DNA from: an uncultured Lewinella sp.
Lineage (GTDB): Bacteria > Bacteroidota > Bacteroidia > Chitinophagales > Saprospiraceae
DNA length: 58,206 bases
NCBI GenBank assembly: GCA_937873655.1
Contig: CALMYQ010000030.1
Coordinates: 1-58,206, forward strand
Direction of reading: 5' to 3'
The notes beneath the pieces were generated by a model that saw only the letters and a program-made list of their open reading frames with translations, did no database searches and had not been told where the DNA came from. The first letter of the stretch is position 1; each line of letters opens with the position of its first letter. Shown piece after piece: positions 18,436 to 26,134 of the stretch. A program made the translations under genes and the position numbers.

Positions 18436-18527
18436 TGCAAAAATTTGGTGACACTTTGGTAAACGAATTAGACGAGTGTTTGTGATACCTCGTTTGACAA
18501 ATTGTCATTTTCGGGCCAAAAAAGGGA

Positions 18528-19514
18528 TCAACCTGCGGGTTGCCGCCTGTTGATATCATCCAGCAGTTGGTACGCCAATTCCAGCGCCCGGTATCCGTCT
18601 TCAATGCTTACGCGCGGCCGGGTATTTTCGAGGATGCACGCGGCAAATGTCTCCAGTTCCATTTTGATGGCGTTGACCGGCTCGATAGCCGGCATATCCA
18701 GGTGGATGATCTTCTTTCCCCTGGGCGTCTCCAGCTCCAGGCCGCCGTTTTCAGGAGCGCCCGGATCGCCTTCATTAAAAAGCCGGACAACCTGGGCATT
18801 CTTTTCAAGGAAATCGAGGCTGATATAGGCATCTTTCTGAAAGAGCCTCACCTTGCGCATTTGTTTCAGCGAGATCCGGCTGGCGGTCAGATTGGCAACA
18901 CACCCGTTAGCGAATTCTATCCTGGCATTAGCAATATCCGGCGAATCGCTGACCACCGCGACCCCGCTGGCGCTCACAAACTGAACCGGCGAATTGACCA
19001 GGCTCAGCACAATGTCCAGGTCGTGGATCATCAGGTCGAGCACAACCGATACGTCCGTTCCCCGCGGATTGAAGGTAGCCAGCCGGTGGGCCTCGATGAA
19101 CATCGGCGCCATCGGCAGATCACCCAGGGCCAGCAAAGCCGGATTGAATCGTTCGACATGACCGACCTGCACCTTCACGCCGTATTGGCGGCGTAGTTGC
19201 AGCAGATCCCCGGCTTCCCCCCGGGTACTGGTCAGCGGCTTCTCGATGAATACGTGCCTGCCGCGTTCGATCGCCAGGGACGCCATCCTGAAATGGGATT
19301 GCGTCGGCGTTACAATGTCCACCACATCCACCACGTCCATCAGGTCCTCGGGGCTGGCATAGGCGGTCAAACCGAATTGCTCCGCTACCTGCAGGGCAGT
19401 CTGCTCGTCCGAATCGTAAAATCCGGCCAACTCGTAAGATTCACCCGCCAGTTGAAGGCATTTGAGGTGGATCTTGCCCAGGTGGCCTACGCCCAATACC
19501 CCGATTTTCAGCAT
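18528..19514 (-). CDS. Gfo/Idh/MocA NAD(P)-dependent sugar oxidoreductase (cytoplasmic)
   Basis: 328 residues. The ATG at 19514 is chosen because it opens the Rossmann fold (MLKIGVLGVGHLGKIHL). Upstream in-frame sequence only reads through a heptamer repeat. The family motif IEKPLT is present, and VQVGHVERFNPA and LDLMIHDLDIVLSL match members acting on nucleotide sugars (for example UDP-GlcNAc 3-dehydrogenases), but the substrate is not proven. It is first in an operon with a lipoprotein and a sugar-phosphate transferase, supporting a role in making an unusual sugar for a surface glycan. Confidence 0.85.
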   Translation of the reverse strand: MLKIGVLGVGHLGKIHLKCLQLAGESYELAGFYDSDEQTALQVAEQFGLTAYASPEDLMDVVDVVDIVTPTQSHFRMASLAIERGRHVFIEKPLTSTRGEAGDLLQLRRQYGVKVQVGHVERFNPALLALGDLPMAPMFIEAHRLATFNPRGTDVSVVLDLMIHDLDIVLSLVNSPVQFVSASGVAVVSDSPDIANARIEFANGCVANLTASRISLKQMRKVRLFQKDAYISLDFLEKNAQVVRLFNEGDPGAPENGGLELETPRGKKIIHLDMPAIEPVNAIKMELETFAACILENTRPRVSIEDGYRALELAYQLLDDINRRQPAG

Positions 19515-19523
19515 AGTATTTTT

Positions 19524-19615
19524 AGTCGTAAGTTGTAAGTTGTAAGTCGTAAGTCGTAAGTCGTAAGTCGTAAGTTGTAAGTTGTAAGTTGTAAGTCGTA
19601 AGTGTAAGTTGTAAG
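19524..19615. repeat. Heptamer tandem repeat GT(C/T)GTAA, about 13 units
   Basis: Twelve heptamers and one hexamer of the form GTCGTAA or GTTGTAA, starting 10 nt upstream of the oxidoreductase ATG and lying in its presumed leader. A shorter array of the same family occurs at 43192-43230. Because the unit is seven bases, changes in copy number would shift the frame and spacing of anything reading through it. Confidence 0.85.
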
Positions 19616-19763
19616 GGCGATGGCCAACGGGCGACTTAGCTTTTTGCCCTCGCATCTTCAATTCAGAGCTGTTGATTTGTTGATGCGTTGATTATCCCGA
19701 AGAGGCTCCTCTGGAGAAGAGCTGTCCCTTTCTAATCAACGCATCCTCGCATCCTCCTCCCCC

Positions 19764-20843
19764 CTACTGATTCCGCCCGATGCAGTTCAGGTCTTCAAAA
19801 GCCTGCCGGAGGCGGGCGACGAAAGTCTTTTCGCCGGCGCGGAGCCATTGGCGCGGATCGTAGACCTTCTTATTGGGCTTGTCTTCGCCTTCCGGGTTAC
19901 CGATCTGGCTTTGCATGTAATCGCGTTTGCCTTCGTAATAATCCCGGACGCCTTCCCAGAAGGCCCATTGCATATCGGTATCGATGTTCATTTTTACGGC
20001 GCCGTATTCGATGGCTTCCCGGATCTCCGCCTGGGTGGAGCCTGAGCCGCCGTGGAAAACGAAATTGACCGGATTTTCGCCGAGGCCGTATTTTTCCCGG
20101 ATATAATCCTGTGAATTTTTCAGGATAACGGGTTTCAGTTCCACGTTGCCGGGCTTGTAAACGCCGTGTACGTTGCCGAAAGCGGCGGCGATGGTGAAGC
20201 GGTTGCTCACTTTGCTGAGCGTTTCAAACGCATAGGCCACTTCTTCCGGTTGGGTATACAGCCGGGAGTTGTCGATTCCGGTATTGTCGACGCCGTCTTC
20301 TTCACCGCCGGTGACCCCGAGCTCGATCTCCAGCGTCATGCCGATCCTGGCCATTCGCTTGAAATATTCCACTGAGGTTTCGATATTCTCGTGGATGGGC
20401 TCTTCAGACAGGTCGAGCATATGGGAGCTGAACAGCGGGTAGCCCCGGGATTCGAAAAACCGTTCGCCGGCGTCCAGCAGCCCGTCCACCCAGGGCAGAA
20501 TGTTGCGCGCGCAGTGGTCCGTATGCAGGATCACCGTCACGCCGTAAGCCTTGGCGAGGGTATGCACGTGCATGGCGCCGGAAATGCCCCCGAGGATAGC
20601 CGCCTGCTGGTTCGCATTATCGAGTCCTTTTCCGGCTACGAAGGCGGCTCCTCCGTTGGAAAACTGGATAATGACCGGTGAATTCACCTCTTTGGCGGTT
20701 TCCAGTACGCCGTTGATGGTGTTGTTTCCGATCACATTGACTGCGGGGAGGGCGAAGTTATGCTCGTTGGCATAATTCAGCAATTCGGTTACTTCGTCGC
20801 CGTGGATGACTCCCGGGCGAAACCTGGTATGGGTTGTTGTCAT
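19764..20843 (-). CDS. fbaA: Class II fructose-bisphosphate aldolase
   Basis: 359 residues, the length of the class IIA (E. coli FbaA-type) enzymes. Zinc-site and active-site motifs are visible: VILHTDHCARNILPWVDGLL, LEIELGVTGGEEDGVDNT, AFGNVHGVYKPGNVELKP, FVFHGGSGS and VKMNIDTDMQWAFWEGV. It cleaves fructose-1,6-bisphosphate to dihydroxyacetone phosphate and glyceraldehyde-3-phosphate in glycolysis and runs in reverse in gluconeogenesis. A -7 box TATCTTTG lies 41 nt upstream on the minus strand. It stands alone between the polysaccharide operon and trxB. Confidence 0.96.
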   Translation of the reverse strand: MTTTHTRFRPGVIHGDEVTELLNYANEHNFALPAVNVIGNNTINGVLETAKEVNSPVIIQFSNGGAAFVAGKGLDNANQQAAILGGISGAMHVHTLAKAYGVTVILHTDHCARNILPWVDGLLDAGERFFESRGYPLFSSHMLDLSEEPIHENIETSVEYFKRMARIGMTLEIELGVTGGEEDGVDNTGIDNSRLYTQPEEVAYAFETLSKVSNRFTIAAAFGNVHGVYKPGNVELKPVILKNSQDYIREKYGLGENPVNFVFHGGSGSTQAEIREAIEYGAVKMNIDTDMQWAFWEGVRDYYEGKRDYMQSQIGNPEGEDKPNKKVYDPRQWLRAGEKTFVARLRQAFEDLNCIGRNQ

Positions 20844-20883
20844 TTTTAGTTCAATTTATTGATAGAATGGCGATTCCAGGCGG

Positions 20884-20891
20884 CAAAGATA
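20884..20891 (-). promoter_or_regulatory. Candidate -7 box for fbaA
   Basis: TATCTTTG on the minus strand, an exact TAnnTTTG match 41 nt before the aldolase ATG. No good TTG is found at the expected -33 distance. Confidence 0.4.
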
Positions 20892-20914
20892 AGAACTACC
20901 TGGTCAATGTTGCC

Positions 20915-21841
20915 TTAAATCACCCCTTTCTCGGTCAAATACCGTTCGGCATCCAGGGCGGCCATGCATCCCGTACCCGCGGCCGTAACCGCCTGGCGGT
21001 AAACTTTATCCTGCGCGTCGCCGCTGGCAAAAACGCCCTCAATATTGGTTTTGGACGTTCCCGCCACCGTCTGGATATAGCCGGTTTCGTCCATGTTGAG
21101 CCAATCCCTGAACACGCCGGTATTGGGCTGGTGACCGATGGCCACAAAAAAGCCTTTGACCGGGATGACGCTTTCCGCATTGGTCTGGTTGTTGATCACG
21201 CGAACGCCTTCCACTTCCTTTTCACCCAGTATCTCCAGGGCTTCGGTATGCCAGTGGATCTCGATGTTGGGGGCATTCAGCACGCGTTCCTGCATGATCT
21301 TCGAAGCGCGCATCTCGTCGCGGCGGACCAGCAGGTGCACTTTCGGGCAAAGTTTGGAAAGGTAGGTGGCTTCCTCCGCAGCCGTATCGCCGCCGCCGAC
21401 CACGGCCACCTCCATACCGCGGAAGAAAAAGCCGTCGCAAACCGCGCAGGCCGATACGCCCGGTTTCTTTTCAGAGGGCAATCCGAGCCATTTGGCGCTG
21501 GCCCCCGTGGCGATGATCACGCTATCGGCGAGGATCTCTTTGCCGCCGTCCGTCCAGACCTTGTGCACAGGGCCGCTGAAATCCACCTTGTTGATGACCT
21601 CGTAATGAATAGCGGTGCCGAACCTTTCGGCCTGCTGCCGGAATTCCTCCATCATTTCAGGCCCTGTAATGCCTGTGGGGTATCCCGGATAATTTTCCAC
21701 CTCCGTTGTGATCATCAACTGACCACCCGGTTCGGGGCCCGTGAACATCACCGGTTTCATACCTGCACGGGCAGCGTAAATGGCCGCCGTATAGCCGGCA
21801 GGGCCGGCGCCGATGATCACGCAATTATGTTGCTCTGTCAT
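20915..21841 (-). CDS. trxB: Thioredoxin-disulfide reductase
   Basis: 308 residues. The ATG at 21841 is used because it precedes the FAD-binding strand (MTEQHNCVIIGAGPAGYTAA); the longer frame starts in the promoter. Other motifs: redox pair C132-A-V-C135, NADPH-binding VVGGGDTAAEEA near residue 148, and the C-terminal GVFASGDAQDKVYRQAVTAA. It passes NADPH electrons to thioredoxin in the cytoplasm. It is next to fbaA on the same strand, with 71 nt between them. Confidence 0.96.
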   Translation of the reverse strand: MTEQHNCVIIGAGPAGYTAAIYAARAGMKPVMFTGPEPGGQLMITTEVENYPGYPTGITGPEMMEEFRQQAERFGTAIHYEVINKVDFSGPVHKVWTDGGKEILADSVIIATGASAKWLGLPSEKKPGVSACAVCDGFFFRGMEVAVVGGGDTAAEEATYLSKLCPKVHLLVRRDEMRASKIMQERVLNAPNIEIHWHTEALEILGEKEVEGVRVINNQTNAESVIPVKGFFVAIGHQPNTGVFRDWLNMDETGYIQTVAGTSKTNIEGVFASGDAQDKVYRQAVTAAGTGCMAALDAERYLTEKGVI

Positions 21842-21871
21842 TGCTGTTGGGTTAATTTTTTTAAGAAGGCG

Positions 21872-21879
21872 CAAAAATA
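21872..21879 (-). promoter_or_regulatory. Candidate -7 box for trxB
   Basis: TATTTTTG on the minus strand, an exact TAnnTTTG match 30 nt before the trxB ATG, with a weak TTA at the -33 distance (21899-21901). Confidence 0.4.
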
Positions 21880-22011
21880 GGGTACTATCCCCAGGAATTA
21901 AGGGTTGTTTGAGCCGTTTTTGCCCCATAGTGACAAAAATCAATCATCCTACAAAAACGCCCCCTGGATCGGAAAGTTTGAATTGCATCTTTTCTTTATT
22001 TTCAGAATATT

Positions 22012-22041
22012 TTGAAAATTCAGAAAATTTATTTATTTTTG
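22012..22041 (+). promoter_or_regulatory. Bacteroidota promoter of the DCC-family gene
   Basis: TTG at 22012-22014, a 19-nt spacer and TATTTTTG at 22034-22041, an ideal fit to TTG-N19-TAnnTTTG. The surrounding 60 bases are strongly AT-rich. The start codon at 22062 is 20 nt downstream. Confidence 0.7.
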
Positions 22042-22061
22042 CCTTATAATACGAACCGCCC

Positions 22062-22790
22062 ATGAAAACCCTGCAAAACAAAGTGATCATTTACGACGAT
22101 GCGTGCCCCATGTGCAACGCTTACACCGGATGTTTCGTGCAATTCGGCTGGCTTGAGCGGCGCACCGGGTTTACGGCTGCGGGCCAGGAAATATTGTCCA
22201 AACTGGACCTCAACCGCTCCCGGCACGAAATTCCCCTGTATGACCTCAAAACCGGAGAAACCCTGTACGGGTTGAACGCGCTGTTCTTCATCCTGGGTAA
22301 TCGCTATCCCTGGATGAATGTCCTGTTCCGCAACCGCCTTTTCCGGGCATTCTGGAAACAGGTCTACCTCATCATTACCTACAACCGGCGGATCATCGCC
22401 GGAACGGCTGCCCCGAAGGAAGGCTTCAACTGCGCACCGGATGTGCATGTCTTCTACAGGTGGGTCTATATCGCTGTTGCCTTTACCGTATTCCTGATCG
22501 CATCTGTTTCCATAATGGGTACAGGCCTTCCCGCTATCTTGTTCCTGGGGGTAACCGGGTTGCATGTCCTTTTCCTGATCTTGGGCCTTTTCCTGTTCAA
22601 CCGGCTGGATTTCACCGGTCACTGGGCCACTGTTGCGATGTTGATCACCGCAGTGGGCGCCGGCCTGCCGGCTATCCCTGTCACCTGGGCCGCGATGGGG
22701 ATCATGGCGATATGGTTGTGGAAAAAGCGTTGGGAAGCGGTGAGGGATATCATCCGCAGGCAGGAAATCCCTCCCGGCTGCACCGCATGA
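22062..22790 (+). CDS. DCC-family thiol-disulfide oxidoreductase-like membrane protein
   Basis: 242 residues. The N-terminal motif YDDACPMCN (D-x-x-C-P-x-C) is the DCC-family redox site (PF04134). After about residue 130 there are four hydrophobic segments (for example WVYIAVAFTVFLIASVSIM and LPAILFLGVTGLHVLFLILG), so the C-terminal half is membrane-embedded, unlike the short soluble members. The gene sits divergently from trxB, which may be meaningful for thiol redox, but its substrate is unknown. The ATG at 22062 follows a well-placed promoter. Confidence 0.75.
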   Translation: MKTLQNKVIIYDDACPMCNAYTGCFVQFGWLERRTGFTAAGQEILSKLDLNRSRHEIPLYDLKTGETLYGLNALFFILGNRYPWMNVLFRNRLFRAFWKQVYLIITYNRRIIAGTAAPKEGFNCAPDVHVFYRWVYIAVAFTVFLIASVSIMGTGLPAILFLGVTGLHVLFLILGLFLFNRLDFTGHWATVAMLITAVGAGLPAIPVTWAAMGIMAIWLWKKRWEAVRDIIRRQEIPPGCTA

Positions 22791-22807
22791 TCCGGCGATT
22801 TAACCCG

Positions 22808-22830
22808 CGCGGCAAAAACTGACTGCCGCG
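22808..22830. terminator. Short hairpin between convergent genes
   Basis: Perfect 7-bp stem CGCGGCA/TGCCGCG with a 9-nt loop between the convergent DCC gene and ettA. There is no T-run, so only a weak terminator call. Confidence 0.3.
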
Positions 22831-22844
22831 TCAATTGAATTCCA

Positions 22845-24524
22845 CTAGCGGTTGATGACATTTTTGAACCTGGGTCTACGCGGCGTCACATCGCCCAGCC
22901 GTTCCTTTTTAGCCGTTTCATAATCCGAATAATTGCCTTCGAAGAAGACGACTTCGCCTTCGTCTTCGAAAGAGAGGATATGGGTAGCCAGGCGGTCGAT
23001 GAACCACCGGTCGTGGGAGATGACGAGGATGCAGCCCGCGAAATTTTCGAGGCCGTCCTCCAGCGCCCGGAGGGTATTGACATCGATGTCGTTGGTCGGT
23101 TCATCGAGCAGGAGGACGTTGCCGCCTTCGCGCAGGGTCATGGCCAGGTGGAGCCGGTTGCGTTCTCCGCCGGACAGCACGCCGAGTTTTTTCTGCTGGT
23201 CGGCCCCTGAGAAGTTGAACCGGCTGAGGTAAGCACGTGCGTTGACGGTATTCTTACCCACGGTGATCAGGTCCTGTCCGCCGGAAACGGCATCGTACAC
23301 GGTCTTATCGCCGTCCTGCAATTCCTTGTGGGTTTGATCCACGTAGGACATCTGCACCGTATTGCCGGTCTCAACGGAGCCGTTGTCCGGTTTTTCGAGG
23401 CCCATGATCATCCTGAACAGGGTACTCTTGCCGACGCCGTTGGGGCCGATGATGCCGACAACGGCATTGCGGGGGATGCTGAAGGTCAGGTTTTCGAACA
23501 ATACCCGGTTGCCGAAGGCTTTGCTCAGCCCGTCGGCGTTGATCACGACGTCGCCCAGGCGGGGGCCCGGCGGTATGTACAATTCCAGTTTGGCTTCTTT
23601 TTCCTTGACCTCTTCCTCTGCCAGGCGTTCGTAGGCGTTGAGGCGGGCTTTTCCTTTGGCCTGCCGGGCTTTGGGGGCCATGCGGATCCACTCCAATTCG
23701 CGTTCCAGGGTTTTGCGGCGCTTGCTTTCGGTGCGTTCTTCCTGTTCGAGGCGTTTGGCCTTTTGTTCCAGCCAGGAGGAATAATTGCCTTTCCAGGGAA
23801 TACCCTCGCCGCGATCCAGTTCGAGGATCCAGCCGGCCACATTGTCCAGGAAGTAGCGGTCGTGGGTAACGGCGATGACGGTGCCGGGGAAGTTTTGCAG
23901 GTATTGCTCCAGCCAGTCCACCGATTCGGCATCCAGGTGGTTGGTGGGTTCATCCAGCAGGAGGATATCCGGATTGCTGAGCAGCAGGCGGCAAAGGGCC
24001 ACCCGGCGACGTTCGCCCCCGGAAAGTACTTTGACCTCGGCATTTTCCTCCGGACAGCGCAGGGCTTCCATGGCGGTATTGAGCCGGTTGTCGAGTTCCC
24101 AGGCGTTGTGGTGATCGAGCTGTTCCATGAGTTCACCCTGGCGATCGATCAGCTTCATCATTTCGTCATCGTCGATGGGTTCCGAGAGTTTGGTATTGAT
24201 GTCCTCGTATTCTTTCATCAGGTCGACGATATGCTGCACGCCTTCTTCCACGACCTGCCGCACGGTTTTGGAATCGTCGAGTTGCGGTTCCTGTTCCAGG
24301 TAACCGATCTTATACGTGCCGTCGAAGGTGATGCGCCCTTCGTAATTGGTATCGCGGCCGACGATGAGCTTCAGCAGGCTGGATTTACCGGCGCCGTTCA
24401 GGCCGAGCACGCCGATCTTGGCCCCGTAAAAGAAGGACAGCCAGATATTCTTGAGGACTTGTTTATTGGGAGGGTAGGTTTTGGAAACCCCCTCCATGGA
24501 AAAGATCACTTTTTGATCCGACAT
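22845..24524 (-). CDS. ettA: Energy-dependent translational throttle protein (ABC-F ATPase)
   Basis: 559 residues, the normal EttA length. There are two ABC domains in tandem, with no membrane segments: Walker A GLNGAGKSS (near residue 40) and GPNGVGKST (near 370), signatures VLSGGERRRVAL and VLSGGERNRLHL, Walker B ILLLDEPTNHLDAES and VLLLDEPTNDIDVNT. The inter-domain arm begins at ESKRRKTLERELEWIRM. The C-terminal GDVTPRRPRFKNVINR is typical of the family. EttA binds the ribosomal E site and gates the first elongation step according to ATP/ADP. Confidence 0.95.
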   Translation of the reverse strand: MSDQKVIFSMEGVSKTYPPNKQVLKNIWLSFFYGAKIGVLGLNGAGKSSLLKLIVGRDTNYEGRITFDGTYKIGYLEQEPQLDDSKTVRQVVEEGVQHIVDLMKEYEDINTKLSEPIDDDEMMKLIDRQGELMEQLDHHNAWELDNRLNTAMEALRCPEENAEVKVLSGGERRRVALCRLLLSNPDILLLDEPTNHLDAESVDWLEQYLQNFPGTVIAVTHDRYFLDNVAGWILELDRGEGIPWKGNYSSWLEQKAKRLEQEERTESKRRKTLERELEWIRMAPKARQAKGKARLNAYERLAEEEVKEKEAKLELYIPPGPRLGDVVINADGLSKAFGNRVLFENLTFSIPRNAVVGIIGPNGVGKSTLFRMIMGLEKPDNGSVETGNTVQMSYVDQTHKELQDGDKTVYDAVSGGQDLITVGKNTVNARAYLSRFNFSGADQQKKLGVLSGGERNRLHLAMTLREGGNVLLLDEPTNDIDVNTLRALEDGLENFAGCILVISHDRWFIDRLATHILSFEDEGEVVFFEGNYSDYETAKKERLGDVTPRRPRFKNVINR

Positions 24525-24587
24525 GATTTGGCTTTGGATTTTGGTGAAAACGGGTGCGAAGTTACGGAATTCGGCGGGGATTTTTCA

Positions 24588-24740
24588 TGGTTTCATTGTT
24601 TCATGGTTGGGCTTCCGTTGTGAGGGCATCAGACTGTCCAAAAGGGATTCCTATGGAGCAAACTGCCAACTGGCGAACTGCCAACTTCTTCATTGTTTCA
24701 TGGCTGGGCGTCCGTTGCAGCTTCGACTTCGCTCAGCTAC
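24588..24740. repeat. Dispersed-repeat mosaic between ettA and ald
   Basis: Contains two copies of a TTTCATGG(T/C)TGGGC(T/G)TCCGTTG motif (24599-24619 and 24697-24717), a CAACTGCC-type block (24661-24687) and a CTTCGACTTCGCTCAG block (24721-24736). The same modules recur in other gaps (30141-30275, 34517-34700, 53226-53500). It carries no gene. Confidence 0.7.
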
Positions 24741-24872
24741 CGGACTGCTACCGCGCATGATTTTGGCATGGTAATTGTTTATAACATATAAGAGATTACA
24801 TCAGCAAAGCGGCACGAAATCCAGGCCCAAGGGGTTTCAGGCCGGACAGGTTCAGAATTCGTTTTTCCCAAT

Positions 24873-24901
24873 AGCCCGTGCATGGTCGCGGGCTTTTTTT
24901 T
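24873..24901 (+). terminator. Orphan intrinsic terminator, or end of a leader/sRNA
   Basis: Stem AGCCCGTG/CGCGGGCT (24873-24880 with 24887-24894, one T-G pair), a 6-nt loop and eight T. No plus-strand gene lies upstream within 2 kb; the nearest, ending at 22790, is separated by the opposite-strand ettA. It may end a small RNA made from about 24775-24895 or attenuate ald. Confidence 0.65.
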
Positions 24902-24927
24902 ATTACCTTCATTTGGTTTTTCCACTT

Positions 24928-24935
24928 TATCTTTG
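24928..24935 (+). promoter_or_regulatory. Candidate -7 box for ald
   Basis: TATCTTTG on the plus strand, an exact TAnnTTTG match 42 nt before the ald ATG and just after the orphan terminator. The nearest TTG is only 12 nt upstream, so the -33 element is unclear. Confidence 0.4.
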
Positions 24936-24977
24936 CGCGTTTTTTAATCCTTCCTATATCAAATAAAACTGCGAATT

Positions 24978-26093
24978 ATGATCATCGGCGTTCCAAAAGA
25001 GATCAAGAACAACGAAAACCGTGTTGCCCTTACGCCTGCGGGCGCATTGGAATTGAGCAAAAGGGGCCACCAGGTTTACATCCAATCGACTGCCGGGGTC
25101 GGCAGCGGGTTTGAGGATGAGGAGTACCGCACAGCCGGCGCCAGGATCCTTCCGACCATTGAAGAGGTGTATGGGATTGCCGAGATGATCATCAAGGTCA
25201 AGGAACCGATCGAGCCGGAATATGCGCTGATCAAACCCAACCAGTTGCTTTTTACCTATTTCCATTTCGCATCATACGAGCCGCTGACGCACGCCATGAT
25301 CAAAAGCGGTGCGGTTTGCCTGGCTTACGAAACGGTTGAATTGAGTGACCGCAGCCTTCCCTTGCTGGTACCGATGTCGGAAGTTGCCGGCCGGATGGCC
25401 ATCCAGGAAGGCGCCAAATACCTGGAGAAACCGGTGAAAGGCCGCGGGGTGTTGCTGGGCGGCGTACCGGGCGTTTCTCCGGGGAAGGTATTGATTTTGG
25501 GCGGCGGTGTCGTCGGTACGCAGGCAGCCAAGATGGCGGCGGGTCTCGGCGCGCACGTTACCATTATGGATGTGAGCCTGGCTCGCCTTCGCTACCTGTC
25601 GGACGTCATGCCTGCCAACGTGGATACGGTTTATTCCAATGAATACAATATCCGCCGCTATATCCGGGACGCCGACCTGATCGTGGGCGCCGTCCTGATC
25701 CCGGGCGCCAAAGCGCCGAAGCTGATCACGCGCGACATGCTCAAGGATATGCGGCCGGGCACGGTACTGGTGGATGTAGCTGTCGACCAGGGCGGTTGCA
25801 TCGAGACCTGCACGCCGACCACCCACGAAGACCCTACCTTTATCATCGACGGCGTGGTGCACTACTGTGTTGCCAATATGCCGGGCGCGGTACCTTACAC
25901 TTCAACCATCGCCCTGACCAATGCCACCCTCCCCTACGCCCTTCAACTGGCAGGCAAAGGCTGGCAAAAGGCTTGTCAGGAAAATGCCGCACTTCGGAAA
26001 GGCCTGAATGTGGTGAACGGGAAGGTCGTTTACGAGGGGGTTGCCGAAGCGTTTGGTCTGGCGTATACGGAGGTTGATGGATTGATGGATTGA
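24978..26093 (+). CDS. ald: Alanine dehydrogenase
   Basis: 371 residues, typical of the family. MIIGVPKEIKNNENRVALTP opens the catalytic domain. The lysine/arginine-bearing segment IIKVKEPIEPEY, the pyridine-nucleotide fold GKVLILGGGVVGTQAAKMAAGLGA and the C-terminal CVANMPGAVPYTSTIALTNATLPY are all characteristic. The enzyme interconverts L-alanine and pyruvate plus ammonia with NAD. The last codons (VDGLMD) lie inside a tandem nine-base repeat array that extends past the stop. An orphan terminator and a -7 box lie upstream. Confidence 0.95.
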   Translation: MIIGVPKEIKNNENRVALTPAGALELSKRGHQVYIQSTAGVGSGFEDEEYRTAGARILPTIEEVYGIAEMIIKVKEPIEPEYALIKPNQLLFTYFHFASYEPLTHAMIKSGAVCLAYETVELSDRSLPLLVPMSEVAGRMAIQEGAKYLEKPVKGRGVLLGGVPGVSPGKVLILGGGVVGTQAAKMAAGLGAHVTIMDVSLARLRYLSDVMPANVDTVYSNEYNIRRYIRDADLIVGAVLIPGAKAPKLITRDMLKDMRPGTVLVDVAVDQGGCIETCTPTTHEDPTFIIDGVVHYCVANMPGAVPYTSTIALTNATLPYALQLAGKGWQKACQENAALRKGLNVVNGKVVYEGVAEAFGLAYTEVDGLMD

Positions 26094-26134
26094 TGGATTG
26101 ATTCGATTGATTCGATTGATTCGATTGATTCGAT
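26074..26134. repeat. Tandem repeats of TTGATGGA and ATTGATTCG across the ald stop codon
   Basis: Three copies of TTGATGGA run through the last codons of ald and its TGA stop, followed by four copies of a nine-base TTGATTCGA unit up to the stop codon of the convergent ATPase gene. The array occupies the whole 41-nt gap between the two convergent genes. Confidence 0.75.

Noticed and set aside
19524..19615. CRISPR array
   Set aside because: The unit is seven bases with no spacers, and no cas genes are present anywhere in the window.
19515..19661. 49-residue N-terminal extension of the cytoplasmic oxidoreductase from a TTG
   Set aside because: It only translates the heptamer array (LTTYNLQ-type repeats). 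The ATG at 19514 starts exactly at the Rossmann fold.
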